DNA of 64,000 nucleotides from Bos javanicus (GCF_032452875.1 NC_083870.1:2108001-2172000), one strand, 5' to 3'; counted from the first letter of the stretch, positions 25,250 to 36,870 are shown. Numbers and translations are program-made. The notes: generated by a model from the sequence alone, not told the origin.

Positions 25250-25523
25250 GAGAAGGTGATGGCACCCCACTCCAGTACTCTTGCCTGGAAAATCCCATGG
25301 ATGGAGAAGCCTGGTAGGTTGCAGTCCATGGGGTTGCTATGAGTTGGACACGACTGAGCGACTTCACTTTCACTTTTCACTTTCATGCATTGGAGAAGGA
25401 AATGGCAACCCACTCCAGTATTCTTGCCTGGAGAATCCCAGGGACAGGGAGGCCTGGTGGGCTGCCGTCTGTGGGGTCGCACAGAGTCAGACATGACTGT
25501 AGTGACTTAGCAGCAGCAGCAGC
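25250..25523 (+). mobile_element. Bov-A2 SINE
   Basis: Dimeric Bov-A2 with a long CAG tail. TSD AGCAAGTATGTGGAG at 25235-25249 and 25524-25538, inside L1 ORF2. Confidence 0.95.
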
Positions 25524-25701
25524 AGCAAGTATGTGGAGAAAAGGCAATCTTTGTGCACTGTTGGTAGCAATAAGGTTGGCTTGGCTGTTATGGAAAACAT
25601 TATGGAAGTTACTTTAAAAAATTAGAACTACCACAGGATCCATTTCCGGATATATATTTAAAGGAAATGAAAATAAAGGAGTTAGAAGCACACCCATGTT
25701 T

Positions 25702-26355
25702 GTTGTTGCTCAGTCATTAACTCATGTCTAACTCTTTGTGACCTCATAGACTGTAGCACACAAAACTCCTTTGTCCACCATCTCCTGGAAAGTGAAGTCG
25801 CTCAGTCGTGTCCGACTCTTTGTGACCCCATGGACTGTAGCCTACCAGGCTCCTCCATCCATGCGATTTTCCAGGCAAGAGTACTGGAGTGGGTTGCCAT
25901 TTCCTGCTCCAGGGGATCTTCCCAACCCAGGGATCGAACCCAGGTCTCCAGCATTGCAGGCAGACGCTTTACCATCTGAGCCACCAGGGAAGCCTGGCGT
26001 TTGCTCAAATTTTTGTCCACTGAGTCGGTGATGCTATCCAATCATCTCATCCTCTGCTACCCCCTTCTCCCTTTGTCTTTAGTCCTTCCCATCATCAGGG
26101 TCTTTTTCAATGAGTCAGCTCTTCACATCAGGTGGCCATATTATTGGAGCTTCAGGTTCAGCAACAGTTCTTCCAATGAATATTCAAATTTGATTTCCTT
26201 TTGGATTGATTGGTTTGATCTCCTAGCAGTGCAAGGGACTCTCAAGAGTCTTCTCCAACACTACAGTTCAAAAGCATCAATTCTTCAGCACTCAGCTTTC
26301 TTTATGGTCCAGCTCTCACATCCATACATGACTATTGGAAAAACCATAGCTTTGA
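25702..26355 (-). mobile_element. BovB 3' end, antisense, split by a SINE
   Basis: BovB tail at left (TTGTTGCTCAG). The 3' protein-coding region reads antisense to about 26355, where L1 resumes. A Bov-tA at 25790-25994 divides it. Confidence 0.88.
25790..25994 (-). mobile_element. Bov-tA SINE nested in BovB
   Basis: Antisense Bov-tA from 'gaagtcgctcagtcgtgtcc' to 'gagccaccagggaagcc'. BovB sequence CCTGG(A/C) is duplicated at the junctions. This is third-level nesting: SINE in BovB in L1. Confidence 0.9.
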
Positions 26356-26834
26356 TGATTGTAGCATTATTCACAATAGCCAAGATAAGGAAACAACCTA
26401 GCTGTCCATCAATGGATAAATGGATATACATTCAATGGAATCTTCTAGAGTCATGAGAAAGAAGAAAATCTTGCCATTTCCAACAACATGGACGAGTAAG
26501 TCAGACAGAGAAAGAAACATTGCATAATATTGCTTATGTGGAATTTCAAAAAGCCCAATTTATTGAAATAGAGACTAAACTGATGGTTTGAAGGTTACCA
26601 GGGACTATGAAGTAGGGGAAAATGGGAGATGTTGGTCAAAGAGTATATAGTTCTTTATATGATGAATAAATTTTGAAAATCTAATGTAAAACATGATTAT
26701 AGTTAATAGTACTGTATTACATGGTTGAAAGTTACTAAGAGAGTAGATCTCAAATGTTTTCGCTGCAAAAAGTAATGGTAATTATGTACCATAATGCAGA
26801 TGTTAGCTAATAATATGGTGGTAATAATTTTGCA

Positions 26835-27776
26835 TGGAACAACAGACTGGTTCCAAATAGGAAAAGGAGTACGTCAAGGCTGTGTATTGTCACCCTGCTT
26901 ATTTAACTTATATGCAGAGTACATCATGAGAAACGCTGGGCTGGAAGAAACACAAGCTGAAATCAAGATTGCTGGGAGAAATATCAATAACCTCAGATAT
27001 GCAGATGACACCACCTTTATGGCAGAAAGTGAAGAGGAACTAAAAAGCCTCTTGATGAAAGTGAAAGAGGAGAGTGAAAAAATTGGCTTAAAGCTCAACA
27101 TTCAGAAAACAAAGATCATGGCATCCGGTCCCATCACTTCATGGGAAATAGATGGGGAAACAGTGGAAACAGTGTCAGACTTTATTTTTTTGGTCTCCAA
27201 AATCCCTGCAGATGGTGACTGCAGCCATGAAATTAAAAGATACTTACTCCTTGGAAGGAAAGTTATGACCAACCTAGATAGCATATTCAAAAGCAGAGAC
27301 ATTACTTTGCCAACAAAGGTTCATCTAGTCAAGGCTATGGTTTTTCCTGTGATCATGTATGGATGTGAGAGTTGGACTGTGAAGAAAGCTGAGCACCGAA
27401 GAACTGATGTTTTTGAACTGTGGTGTTGGAGAGACTCTTGAGAGTCCCTTGAACTGCAAGGAGATCCAACCAGTCCATTCTGAAGCAGATCAGCCCTGGG
27501 CTTTCTTTGGAAGGAATGCTGCTGAAGCTGAAACTCCAGTACTTTGGCCACCTGATGTGAAGAGTTGACTCATTGGAAAAGACTCTGATGCTGGGAGGGA
27601 TTGGGGGCAGGAGGAGATGGGGACAACAGAGGATGAGATGGCTGGATGGCATCACTGACTCGATGGACATGAGTCTGGGTGAACTCCGGGTGTTGGTGAT
27701 GGACAGGGAGGCCTGGCATGCTGCGATTCATGGGGTCACAAAGAGTTGGACATGACTGAGCGACTGAACTGAACTG
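26835..27776 (+). mobile_element. BovB LINE, about 0.94 kb, 5'-truncated
   Basis: Starts within the RT ('ggaacaacagactggttcc') and ends in the AACTG tail. Perfect 12-bp TSD AATAATTTTGCA at 26823-26834 and 27777-27788. The frame is open to 27441 with GVRQGCVLSPCLF and YADDTTFMAES intact, then shifts at a one-base loss ('ggagagactcttg'). A fairly young copy. Confidence 0.95.
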
Positions 27777-28044
27777 AATAATTTTGCAATATAGAAGTGT
27801 ATCACACAAACACACTGTATGCCTTAAAATTACACAATATTATATGTTAATTATTCCTCAATAAACCTAAGGGAAAATAATCCAAAATATTACCTACCGA
27901 GCCCCGTCCAAATTAGTGACCCTCAAAAGCATAAGCAGAAAATGATTAAGTCACTAAGTTTTGAGATGCTTCATTGTATAATAGATAGCTTATAAACTCA
28001 ACTAATTAGAAGCATTTGACAAAGTTGTTTGTGATTATATATAT

Positions 28045-30500
28045 ATTTAAATTATGGTAAAGTATACATACTGTTCATGGGGTTCTCAAGGCAAGAATAC
28101 TGAAGTGGTTTGCCATTCCCTTCTCCAGAGGACCTCATTCTGTCAGACCTCCCCACCCTGACCCGTCCGTCTTGGGTGGCCCCACATGGCATGGCTTAGT
28201 TTCATTGAGTTAGACAAGCTGTGGTCCGTGTGATCAGATTGGCTAGTTGTCTGTGATTGTAGTTTCAGTCTGCCTGCCCTCTGATGCCCTCTCTCAGCAC
28301 CTACCATCTTACTTGAGTTTCTCTTACCTTGGACATGGGGTATCTCTTCATGGCTGCTCCAGCAAAGCACAGCCGCTGCTCCTTAATTACCTTGGGTGTG
28401 GGGTATTTCCTCTCGCCTGCCGCCCCTGAGCTTGGACATGGGGTAGCCCCTCTTGGCCACTCCTGCGCCGTCCCAGCTGCCGCTCCTGATAACCATGATG
28501 GTGTGATCACTCAGCTAGAGCCAGACATCCTGGACTGCAAAGTCAAGTGATGCTTAGGAAGCATCACTACAAACAAAGCTAATGGAGTTGATGGAATTCC
28601 AGCTGAGCTATTTCAAATCCTAAAAGATGATGCTGTGAAAGTACTGCACTCAGTATGTCAGCAAATTTGGAAAACTCAGCAGTGGCCACAGGACTGGAAA
28701 AGGTCAGTTTTTATTCCAATGCCAAAGAAAGGCAAAGCCAAAGAATGCTCAAACTACTGCACAATTGCACTCATCTCACACGCTAGTAAAGTAATACTCA
28801 AAATTCTCCAAGCCAGGCTTCAGCAGTACATGAACCATGAATTTCCTGATGTTCAAGCTGGTTTTAGAAAAGGCAGAGGAACCAGAGATCAAATTGCCAA
28901 CATCTACTGGATCATCAAAAAAGAAAGAGAGTTCCAGAAAAACATCTATTTCTGCTTTATTGACTATGCCAAAGCCTTTGACTGTGTGGATCACAAGAAA
29001 CTGTGGAAAATTCTGAAAGGGATGGGAATACCAGACCACCTGACCTGCCTCTTGAGAAACCTGTATGTAGGTCAGGAAGCAACAGTTAGAACTGGACATG
29101 GAACAACAGACTGGTTCCAAATAGGAAAAGGAGTACGTCAAGGCTGTATATTGTTACTCTGCTTATTTAACTTATATTCAGGGTACATCATGAGAAATGC
29201 TGGGCTGGAGGATGAACAAGCTGGAATCAAGATTGCTGGGAGAAATATCAATAACCTCAGATATGCAGATGACACCACCCTTATGGCAGAAAGTGATGAA
29301 AGTGAAAGAGGAGAGTGAAAAAGTTGGCTTATAGTTCAACATTCAGAAAACTAAGATCATGGCATCTGGTCCCATCACTTCATGGCAAATAGATGGGGAA
29401 ACAGTGGAAACAGTGGCTGACTATTTTTCTGAGCTCCAAAATCACTGCAGATGGTGACTGCAGCCATGAAGTTAAAAGACGCTTGCTCCTTGAAAGGAAA
29501 GTTATGACCAACCTAGACAGCATATTAAAAATCAGAGACATTACTTTGTCAACAAAGATCTGTCTAGTCAAGGCTATGGTTTTTCCAGTGGTCATGTGTG
29601 GATGGGAGAGTTGGACTATAAAGAAAGCTGAGCACTGAAGAATTGTTGCTTTTTAACTGGAGATATTGTTGGAGAATACTCTTGAGAGTCCCTTGGACTG
29701 CAAGGAGATCCAAACAGTCCATCCTAAAGGAGATCAGTCCTGGGTGTTCATTGGAAGGACTGATGTTGAAGCTGAAACTCCAATGCTTTGGTTGCTTGAT
29801 GTGAAGATCTGACTTATTTGAAAAGACTCTGATGCTGGAAAAGATTGAGGGCAGGAGGAGAAGGGGACGACAGAGGATGAGATGGTTTGATGGCATCACT
29901 GACTCAATGGACATGAGTTTGGGTAAACTCCAGGATTTGGTGATGGACAGGGAGGCCTGGCGTGGTGCTGTTCACGGGGTTGTTAAGAGTCGGACACGAC
30001 TGAGCGACTGAACTGAATTGAAAGTATACATAACATAAATTTACCATTTTAAGTGTATAAATCAGGCATTTACATGTAAAACCATCATCACTGTTCATTT
30101 CCAGAACTTTTCATATTTCTAAACAAAAATTCTGTAGTCATTAAAACATAAATTCCCATTTCCACGTTCCCTATTTGCTGATAACTTTATGTCTCTTTTG
30201 CCTAGATAATTATGTAGAATCATATAATAAAATTTTCCTTTTTTTCCTGGTTTATTTACTTAGAGTAAAGTCTTCAAGTTTCATCCACATTGTAGCGTGT
30301 ATCAGAGTTTCCTTGTTTTTTAAAAATGAATAATATTCCATTCTATAGATATACCAAATTTTGTTATCCATTCATCAGTTGATGGGCATTTGGGTTGTCT
30401 CTATCTTTTGGCTATTGTGAAAAACGATGGTATGAAGACTGGTACACAAGTATCTGTTTAAGTTTTTGTATGTCTTTCTTTTGAATCCCCTTCTTTCAGG
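28045..30500 (-). mobile_element. Antisense ancient L1 3' UTR, split by BovB
   Basis: Left part 28045-28070 and right part 30021-30500 join as one L1M-type 3' UTR read antisense: 'ttaccattttaagtgta', 'gaataatattccattcta', 'gatgggcatttgggttg'. The BovB at 28071-30020 sits in its TSD. Confidence 0.75.
28071..30020 (+). mobile_element. BovB LINE with inverted 5' segment (twin priming)
   Basis: 28071-28497 is BovB 5' UTR in reverse orientation; its left end 'ctgttcatggggttctcaag' is the reverse complement of the leader. From about 28498 the forward BovB coding region starts ('accatgatggtgtgatcac') and runs to the AACTG tail at 30020. One perfect TSD AAAGTATACATA (28059-28070 and 30021-30032) encloses both parts, so it was a single insertion. 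Everything between the 5' UTR and mid-linker is deleted. RT remnants at 28635-29318 include FIDYAKAFDCVDHKKLW and YADDTTLMAES, with frame loss after 29300. Confidence 0.93.
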
Positions 30501-31029
30501 ATGTTTTTCTCTTATTTCACTAACTGCTTTTTCTCATATTTCATTGCTGTTTTTATCTGCCACACCTTTGAACAACTGCATGCCTCAGAACTCATTTCTC
30601 AGATATCTCTTTCTATACTCCTTTTCTTATTCAGACTGGTCACTGGCTTTAAATACCCACATTTAAGATTAGGCCCACATTTATGTTCCAGCTTGAAACA
30701 TAACTGCAACTCACATTCAATTGTCTACCAGAAATCCTTATTTGCTTGTTTAATAGGCATCTTAAAATAAATCAGTCCAAACTTAAAATGCTGATATTCT
30801 CAAGTTATTCTTCTACAGTTCTCATTTTGTTGAATAACAGTTCCAGTCTAACAGTTTTTTGGGCAAGTTTTTCTTGATTCTTGTCTTTTTTCTTTCAATT
30901 CATTTGGAAATCCTGTAGGCGCTACCTTCAAAATATATCCAGTGTCATTGCTCCTCCACCTGAAATAAACCGCAGCATCTGTTACCTAGGTTACAGCTGA
31001 TAACCTCATAGCTGGTTGTCAGGCTTTCA

Positions 31030-31495
31030 CTTCTGTCCTCTACAGTCTGTTCTCAATGTAACACCTAGAATATTTTAAAAAGGCCCCAGGCCTCCATTTG
31101 AATGTCACCATCTAAATGAGACCTTCCATGACAACCATTTAGAAAACCGCTACTTCTCCCTCTACTTCCCACATCTTCTATCTCTTGTAGTCTGCTTTAT
31201 TTTCTTCATCATACTTATCTGACCACCTTTATTTTTTTATTTTTTATTTTATTTTATTTTTTAACTTTACATTATTGTATTGGTTTTGCCATATATCAAA
31301 ATGAATCCGCCACAGGTATACATGTGTTCCCCATCGTGAACCCTCCTCCCTCCCTTTATATTAACTTATTTATTGTCTGCCTTCCCACTGGAACAGATGC
31401 ATACGTCTATTTTGTTAACTGCTGCATTGCTGACAGCCAGAATAGTCCCTGGCAAGTAGTATGCACTCAGTCCGTTACTGTTGAATGGATTAAGA
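31030..31495 (+). repeat. L2 LINE 3' end, ancient
   Basis: 'gtctgctttattttcttcat' then, after a younger insert, 'ttatttattgtctgcc', 'agtccctggcaagtagtatg' and 'tgttgaatgg' follow the usual L2 3' end order. Confidence 0.65.
31233..31352 (-). mobile_element. Cattle-type L1 3' tip
   Basis: Poly(T)/TTTTA-rich start, then 'gtattggttttgccatatat' and 'aatgaatccgccacagg', the antisense end of the cattle L1 3' UTR. Probable short TSD CCTTTAT on both sides; it splits the L2. Confidence 0.88.
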
Positions 31496-32500
31496 CACCA
31501 TAAGCAACTTTGCCTCGTAATATATATACTGGAATGTAGATCTGAAGAGTAAACCCTCAGCTAACAGGACAAGCTGATCTTTGGAAAGTAGTTACTTGTT
31601 GTACATCTATTAGATTGTTTGTCCCAAAGGTAGTAAATTTCATTTCAGTATAGAGTAATTTTTGTTTTCCTGGCAGTTGTTAGGAGTAAGACCATTTGTA
31701 TTTTGCAGCCACTTCTGGCTTGTGATACATGATCAGGAATTTTGTTTTACCATTTGTGACACAATGGTAGAGAGTAGGGAAAGGAGAGGGATGTAAAATG
31801 AGAGGGATGTAAAAATTTTAAAAATATATTTGTATACAAATATGGAATGAATAAATATCAAAGAGTTATTAAATTCATTAACAAGTGAATCAGTGGTAAA
31901 GTTTGGCGTCAAGAGATTTTAGGCATGTCATGACTTTTAGATGAAAATCTGGTTACCATCATTCTGAGCAATAAAATCATAACTTTGTGGTTAACTTTTC
32001 CATAGTAGAGAAATTGTTTACAATTCTACCTGATGAAAATCTACAAGTTATCTAACTTCAAAGAGTCTTGGTCCCAATTAATAGTAAGCAGCAGGTGAAA
32101 CACAGGTCCGTCTGCTAGAGAATGAGATACTTCCGGGCAGGCCTGGGACACGAGTTTCCAGCATGACACTGATGGCCACATTGTGCCCCGTCTGCCTTCT
32201 TTCCAAACTTTGGCTAATTTTTCTTAACAAATGGACTCAATTAACCTTAAAGTGATTTCTACTTATTAATTTAGAATTTTTCAAAAGAAGGGTTTCCAAT
32301 TATAAAAGATACTATGACTTTATTTTTCAATTTGCCAATCAGAACATCCAATATGACAAGTTGGGAAATGAGGGTGGATCAACAGGGAGGCAGCTTATTT
32401 GAAATCAAGACTTTCATACAATTGTGAATGATGCTCAGTGTAAGAATATTGACTTTTTGAATCTAATCATTAGTTCTTTCAAAACAATTTCTTGGTTAAT
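31496..32500. other. No recognised feature
   Basis: AT-rich sequence with a small tandem duplication ('gagagggatgtaaaa' twice at about 31785-31816). An acceptor-like site near 31660-31677 has no convincing exon behind it. Confidence 0.4.
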
Positions 32501-32510
32501 AAGTTTTGGA

Positions 32511-32702
32511 GAGACTTCCCTGGTGGTCCAGTGGCTAAGACTCCCAATATAGGGGGCCTGGGTTTAATTCTTGGTCAGGAAACTAGATCCCACATGTTGC
32601 AACTAAAAATCCTGCATGCCACAACGAAGATCAAAGATCTCAAGTGCCATAACTAAGACCCGACTCAGCCGAAAAAATAATAATAGATCAATATTTTAAA
32701 AA
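32511..32702 (+). mobile_element. CHR-type SINE
   Basis: Head 'gacttccctggtggtccagt', then the repeated 'ccacaacgaagat' / 'cataactaagacccg' body and an AATAATAAT tail. TSD AAGTTTTGG at 32501-32509 and, with one extra T, 32704-32713. Confidence 0.9.
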
Positions 32703-33289
32703 GAAGTTTTTGGTTTGGGATGTGTGCAATGTTTGGGGATTCATATAAGCAGTGAAATGAATATGCTGAGAAATTAGTTCTGTTAGACCCCACAAGGGGT
32801 TGTGGATCTGTGGCTGGCCATGGTCCTCCCTAGGATGAAACTGTAGGGCCTGAGGTTGCACTCCAGAGATTGGAACTGTGTTCTCAGTTCTGTCAACAAG
32901 TGTGTGAGAAACTCCTGCAGCCAAAAGAAGACGGGGAAAGATGAGGCAAGAATTAGATGATCTCTCACAATCTGTGAATCACAGTAGGTGTTGTTATTCT
33001 CATTTTCCTGGAAGGAAAACATGACTTAGAACTATGAAGTAACAGATGCATGCAGTTAATGACAGGACAATTTCCAAAGTCGGTTATTTTTACTTTCTTT
33101 TATTAAAAATGGTGTATCACTGCTTTCATCTGGGTCACGTGGCAGAGCAGATGGTCCACGAATTCTTCCGATCTCTGGCCCTTGTGTTACCACGTTAGGT
33201 GTGTTTGTACATGTAAAACTCTAATCTGGCACAAGATAAACACTCAGTGTATGCTGCGTCTTACCTTCATTACCTCTTCTGCATGCCCT

Positions 33290-33455
33290 TTGCATGCACT
33301 TTGTATCTTATTTAATCCTGCAGCAAATCCTGTGAAATTGGCAGGGCAGGTATTATTGCTGTCTTACAGATGAGGAAAACGGAGGTTCAGGTAAATTAAG
33401 CCCTTTCCCCAGAATAACTTCAGTAGTGAGAGGCAGATGTGGCTAACAGGCATCC
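33290..33455 (+). repeat. MIR SINE
   Basis: 'cttatttaatcctgcagc', then 'cttacagatgaggaaaacgg' and 'gaggttcag', the conserved MIR core and flank. Confidence 0.78.
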
Positions 33456-34021
33456 TGTTTGAAGCCAGTCCGCACTGCATACAGACACCGTGACTACAAA
33501 CTCCCGTTTTTGCAGGCACTGTTGTTTTCCCACATGCTGCTTCCCTGCTCCAAGCCCCAGTGGTCACGGCGCTTTTCTCTCTGGAGTGTCCAAGTAGTCT
33601 CTTCCACCTCCTTCTCTCTCTCCGACTCCTTAAATATTCTTTTGGAGGAAGATGTTTTTGAAACTGGAAGGAAGGGCAGCAGTAACTTGCGGCCACCTGC
33701 CTTGCAGTGAGAGCGAGCGAGCGAGCGAGTGAGAGAAAGAGCTGATGGCTCCCTCTGCTGTTCATTCTGGGTAGGGCAGACTCCTCACAAATTCTGGATG
33801 TCCCAGTGAAGGGTCACAAGGCCCCAAATTACCCCCAGAAAGAGATACTGCGGTAAAATTCCAATAATAAGCTAGGAAACAAGGCCTGAAAGACTTCATA
33901 TGCCCCACTTATTTGTAGAATCACTGGAAAATATGTGAAGATCTTGGAAATCCAGGTCTGATTATTAGAAGAAATATGAATCTTTTTTTGTACAATATAT
34001 GATATATATAATATTTTAAAG
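33456..34021. other. No recognised gene; GC-richer segment
   Basis: 33440-33780 is noticeably richer in G+C and CpG than its surroundings and ends in a (GAGC)n run at 33711-33730. No frame with gene-like features was found. Confidence 0.35.
33711..33730. repeat. (GAGC)n microsatellite
   Basis: Five units of a GAGC-type repeat. Confidence 0.9.
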
Positions 34022-34160
34022 ATCCTGGGCTTTGGAATCAGGTACATTTAGAGTCAAATCCTAACTCTACTACTGATCAGTTTTTTTGACCTTGGGGAAA
34101 TTAACCCACACTTCTTCTTGCCTCACTTGCTCCTTCTTTGAAAAGTAAATGAGCCAGTGT
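34022..34160 (+). repeat. MIR SINE
   Basis: 'gggctttggaatcaggtac', 'caaatcctaactctactact' and 'gaccttggggaaattaacc' match the 5' half of MIR in order. Confidence 0.82.
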
Positions 34161-35243
34161 TGCCATCTTCTCCCATAATAACCATCCAATGGAAAAATAA
34201 AAAAAGGAAATAGGGAAAAGACAAAGACTTGTGGGCATTAAAATTTCTTAATGATAGAGTACCTTAATGGAAAACTGTATTCAATTTATAACATTTAACT
34301 TTCATTATTTTATATATCTATTCTGGAAGTTTGCTTCTCTTATCTTTTTAGATACATATCAATTATGGAAATTAATGAGCTTGCCCTTAAACATAGTTGC
34401 CAACTCAATTCCATAGCCACTGAGAGTAAAGGCAACTCTGCTACAAAAGAGGAAAATTCTCCATTCCTGGTGTACAGACTCAAACCAAACCAACTAAAGA
34501 TCAAAAAGTCTTTCTTTACCTGTTTTTCACTTGCTTCCCACATAAAGCTTAAGACAGCACTGGGTGATTAAGGGAGGCTTCCTGGTACAGGTGGAGTTTG
34601 ACACTGACTTGAGTGTTGAGTTAAATAAGTAGAAACAAGGGAAGAAATTAATGAATATACCCCAACCTATCTTTCAAACCCTGGGGATTTTAAAAGATCA
34701 AAAGCCAGTGGCCCCAAAGGGGAAAATTGTGCAAAAGAGACCAAAAGGGTGTTTCAAGAGATGCCTAGACAAAGAGGCTGTTTGGTATGATAATTATGTT
34801 TATAATTCATGGAGACTTCAGAACATTTACAATCTGTTGAAAACTTAAAGGTACTTATTGTGAAGTAACAAAAATAGCTAAGCAATGATGGCACAAATCT
34901 GTGACCCATTATTATATCCATTAGAATGACTAGTAAAAGAAACAGGTGGAAGCTGGGTAGGTGGAAGCTGGGTAGGTTGTACTGGAGCTCAATGTCTTTC
35001 AGCATAGAGAAGAGAATAGCTGATGGATGAACAATTGCTACCTACAATGGATGAGTTCAGCAGACTCCTACAGGCTGCACAATGCCATTTCTTTCTTCAG
35101 AGAGGGAGAGTTTAAAAAAGGCCGAAACTGCAGAAGAAACATGTCTCTGAGGGTCCTGGGCATTTTGTGACAGGGCTTTCTTGGGTCATGGTGTGCAAGA
35201 CTTTTTGGGGTGAACTCTTAGAGGGATGCTAATTGCTAACACC
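34161..35243. other. No confident gene; weak exon-like signals
   Basis: Two modest open frames on + (34344-34571 and 34651-34848) show no recognised domain. A direct duplication of 'ggtggaagctgggta' lies at about 34945-34976. Confidence 0.3.
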
Positions 35244-35252
35244 CAGTGTTTA

Positions 35253-35530
35253 TGGAGAAGGCAATAGCACCTCACTCTAGTACTCTTGCCTGGAAAATCC
35301 CATGGACGGAGGAGCCTGGTGGGCTGCAGTCCATGGGGTCGAGAAGAGTCGGAGATGACTGAGTGACTTCACTTTCACTTTTCACTTTCATGCATTGGAG
35401 AAGGAAATGGCAACCCACTCCAGTGTTCTTGCCTGGAGAATCCCAGGGACAGGGGAGCCTGGTGGGCTGCCGTCTATGGGGTCGCACAGAGTCGGACATG
35501 ACTGAAGCGACTTAGCAGCAGCAGCAGCAG
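35253..35530 (+). mobile_element. Bov-A2 SINE
   Basis: Dimeric Bov-A2, CAG tail, TSD CAGTGTTTA at 35244-35252 and 35531-35539. Confidence 0.94.
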
Positions 35531-35604
35531 CAGTGTTTAACCTATGGCATATACATTCTGGGACTGTGTGTTCACCATGAGCTATAAGAGCAACAGTGAG
35601 GCAG

Positions 35605-36000
35605 GATCACAGCACACCTTGTTTATTGCAGCTTGTAGGGGGATACTGAGTCTTTTTTTTTTTTTAACAAATTCAAGTTTTGTGGCAACCTTGCATTGTT
35701 AGATGTTGGTTAGCAATTTTTAGCAATAAAATATTTTATTTATTAACTATATTAAATATTATATAGTATTAATATATTAAATTAAATATTATATTAAATG
35801 CATTCATATTATAGTAAATGTTAACTGAGGTATGAACTTTGTTGTTTTAGACATAATGCTATTGCACACTTAATAGACTACAGTATAGTAAAAATGTAAC
35901 TTTAATATTCACTGAGAAACCAAAAAAGTCATGTGAATTGCCTTATTGTGGTGGTCTGGAACTTTATCTCAATATCTCGGAAGTATGCCTTAGGAGATAA
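35605..36000 (+). repeat. Tigger-type DNA transposon remnant
   Basis: 'cacaccttgtttattgcagc', 'gttttgtggcaaccttgca', 'acttaatagactacagtat' and a terminal 'atatctcggaagtatgcct' follow Tigger order. An AT-rich insertion or expansion occupies about 35715-35815. Confidence 0.7.
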
Positions 36001-36091
36001 CAAAGGTGGACTGTTTCTCCCTTCTTTATTTTTTTCTTGAGACTCTTTTGACTCTTTCATGGGACTGCTTTCTTATGTATAATAGAAATAC

Positions 36092-36205
36092 AGGACTTCT
36101 CTGGTGGTCCAATATTTAAGACTCTGCACTTTCACTGAAGGGGTCGTGGGTTCCATCCCTGGTTGGGGAACTAAGATTCCATGTAGGGCCAAAAAAAAAA
36201 AAAAA
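36092..36205 (+). mobile_element. CHR-type SINE with poly(A)
   Basis: Head 'ggacttctctggtggtcca', 'gggttccatccctggttggg', then an A-run at about 36190-36204. Confidence 0.85.
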
Positions 36206-36351
36206 TCTTAAGAGCATAGAAAATAAAAGTAGTAAAATAATCAGGACAGGGTGAGTATAGAGTATTTATTAATTTTGCTTTTTAATATACTTAATTTAAT
36301 TTCAAGTTTATATAGTTTAACTTTTAATTCCTGTGTTTAATAACTGCTTAC

Positions 36352-36490
36352 CAAAATTCCTAAACATTTAACAACTGCCTCTTGTGATCTGCTATGAATC
36401 AGCTCCAGCACATCATTAGGGGACAACTCAATCAGGTGCTGGATACTTATGAAAAATGGATTTTGGAGTTGTCCGATGTGAATTGGTTTG
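36352..36490 (-). CDS. Candidate internal coding exon of an unidentified gene
   Basis: Minus-strand exon candidate of 139 bp. The acceptor is ATTTTTTCCTTTCCTAG and the donor TTTTG|GTAAGC. One frame is open throughout (one base, then 46 codons) and the other two contain stops. The predicted peptide includes LIELSPNDVLELIHSRSQEA and then VVKCLGIL; it looks helical, as in alpha-solenoid proteins, but the protein is not recognised. The exon enters after two bases of a codon and leaves at a codon boundary. It has higher G+C than the AT-rich flanks and does not overlap a repeat. It is seen by eye only. It could be a chance frame, but strong sites at both ends plus a single open frame make that less likely. 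Confidence 0.6.
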
Positions 36491-36635
36491 CTAGGAAAGG
36501 AAAAAATATAACAGTTATTTAGTGGTTCAAAAGCTTAAAAAAGTAAATTATGCAATTTAATTCCATTAAAATTGTTAGGTTAGTGATAATTTAAAGATAT
36601 TTCTTAAAATCTATCATTGTCTTCATAGCTCCTTT

Positions 36636-36753
36636 CTTCCTGACCTCCACTCTGATAAGGCTTTCTGGACAGGTTTTTTGGAAAACAGCTTTATTGAGAT
36701 ATACTTTATACATCCTAAAATTCACCCATTTTAAGTATACAAGGAAATGGATT
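36636..36753 (-). mobile_element. Antisense L1 3' UTR fragment
   Basis: 'acagctttattgagatat' and 'aattcacccattttaagta' are L1M 3' UTR read antisense. A perfect 14-bp direct repeat TTCATAGCTCCTTT lies at 36622-36635 and 36754-36767. Confidence 0.75.
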
Positions 36754-36870
36754 TTCATAGCTCCTTTGACTGACTGTCCTCAGAAGCTTCCCTCATCTTT
36801 TTCTCTCCTCAGTGAGAAAGCTAAGCAGAATGCCTCGTGTATTTCCTGTCTTAAAGGTTACAACTTTGAA

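Larger units (their letters stand above)
21539..27885 (+). mobile_element. Older L1 LINE with nested insertions
   Basis: A probable L1 5' leader ('ggtgtcagcatcatggtgg') and a GC-rich 5' UTR run to about 23070. The sequence then enters the middle of ORF2 directly, so ORF1 and the endonuclease are deleted. ORF2 remnants run at 23070-25700 and 26356-26456. The 3' UTR at 27777-27885 ends near 'cctcaataaacc'. Insertions: Bov-tA 21601-21823, Bov-tA 22578-22793, Bov-A2 25250-25523, BovB 25702-26355 (itself holding a Bov-tA) and BovB 26835-27776. ORF2 has many stops. The 5' UTR part is less certain than the rest. Confidence 0.75.

Noticed and set aside
33364..33765. 133-codon open frame on the minus strand
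   Set aside because: Overlaps a MIR and a (GAGC)n repeat, with low-complexity arginine/serine content and no domain or splice logic.
34340..34848. Open frames of 65-70 codons on both strands near 34.4-34.8 kb, one after an acceptor-like TTATCTTTTTAG
   Set aside because: No donor in frame, no recognised domain, and both strands are open over the same stretch, which suggests base composition and not coding.
35068..35127. Possible minus-strand terminal exon downstream of the 36352-36490 candidate (acceptor ACATGTTTCTTCTGCAG, 19 codons then TAG)
   Set aside because: The phase would fit, but 19 codons carry too little information. Kept only as a place to look for junction reads.
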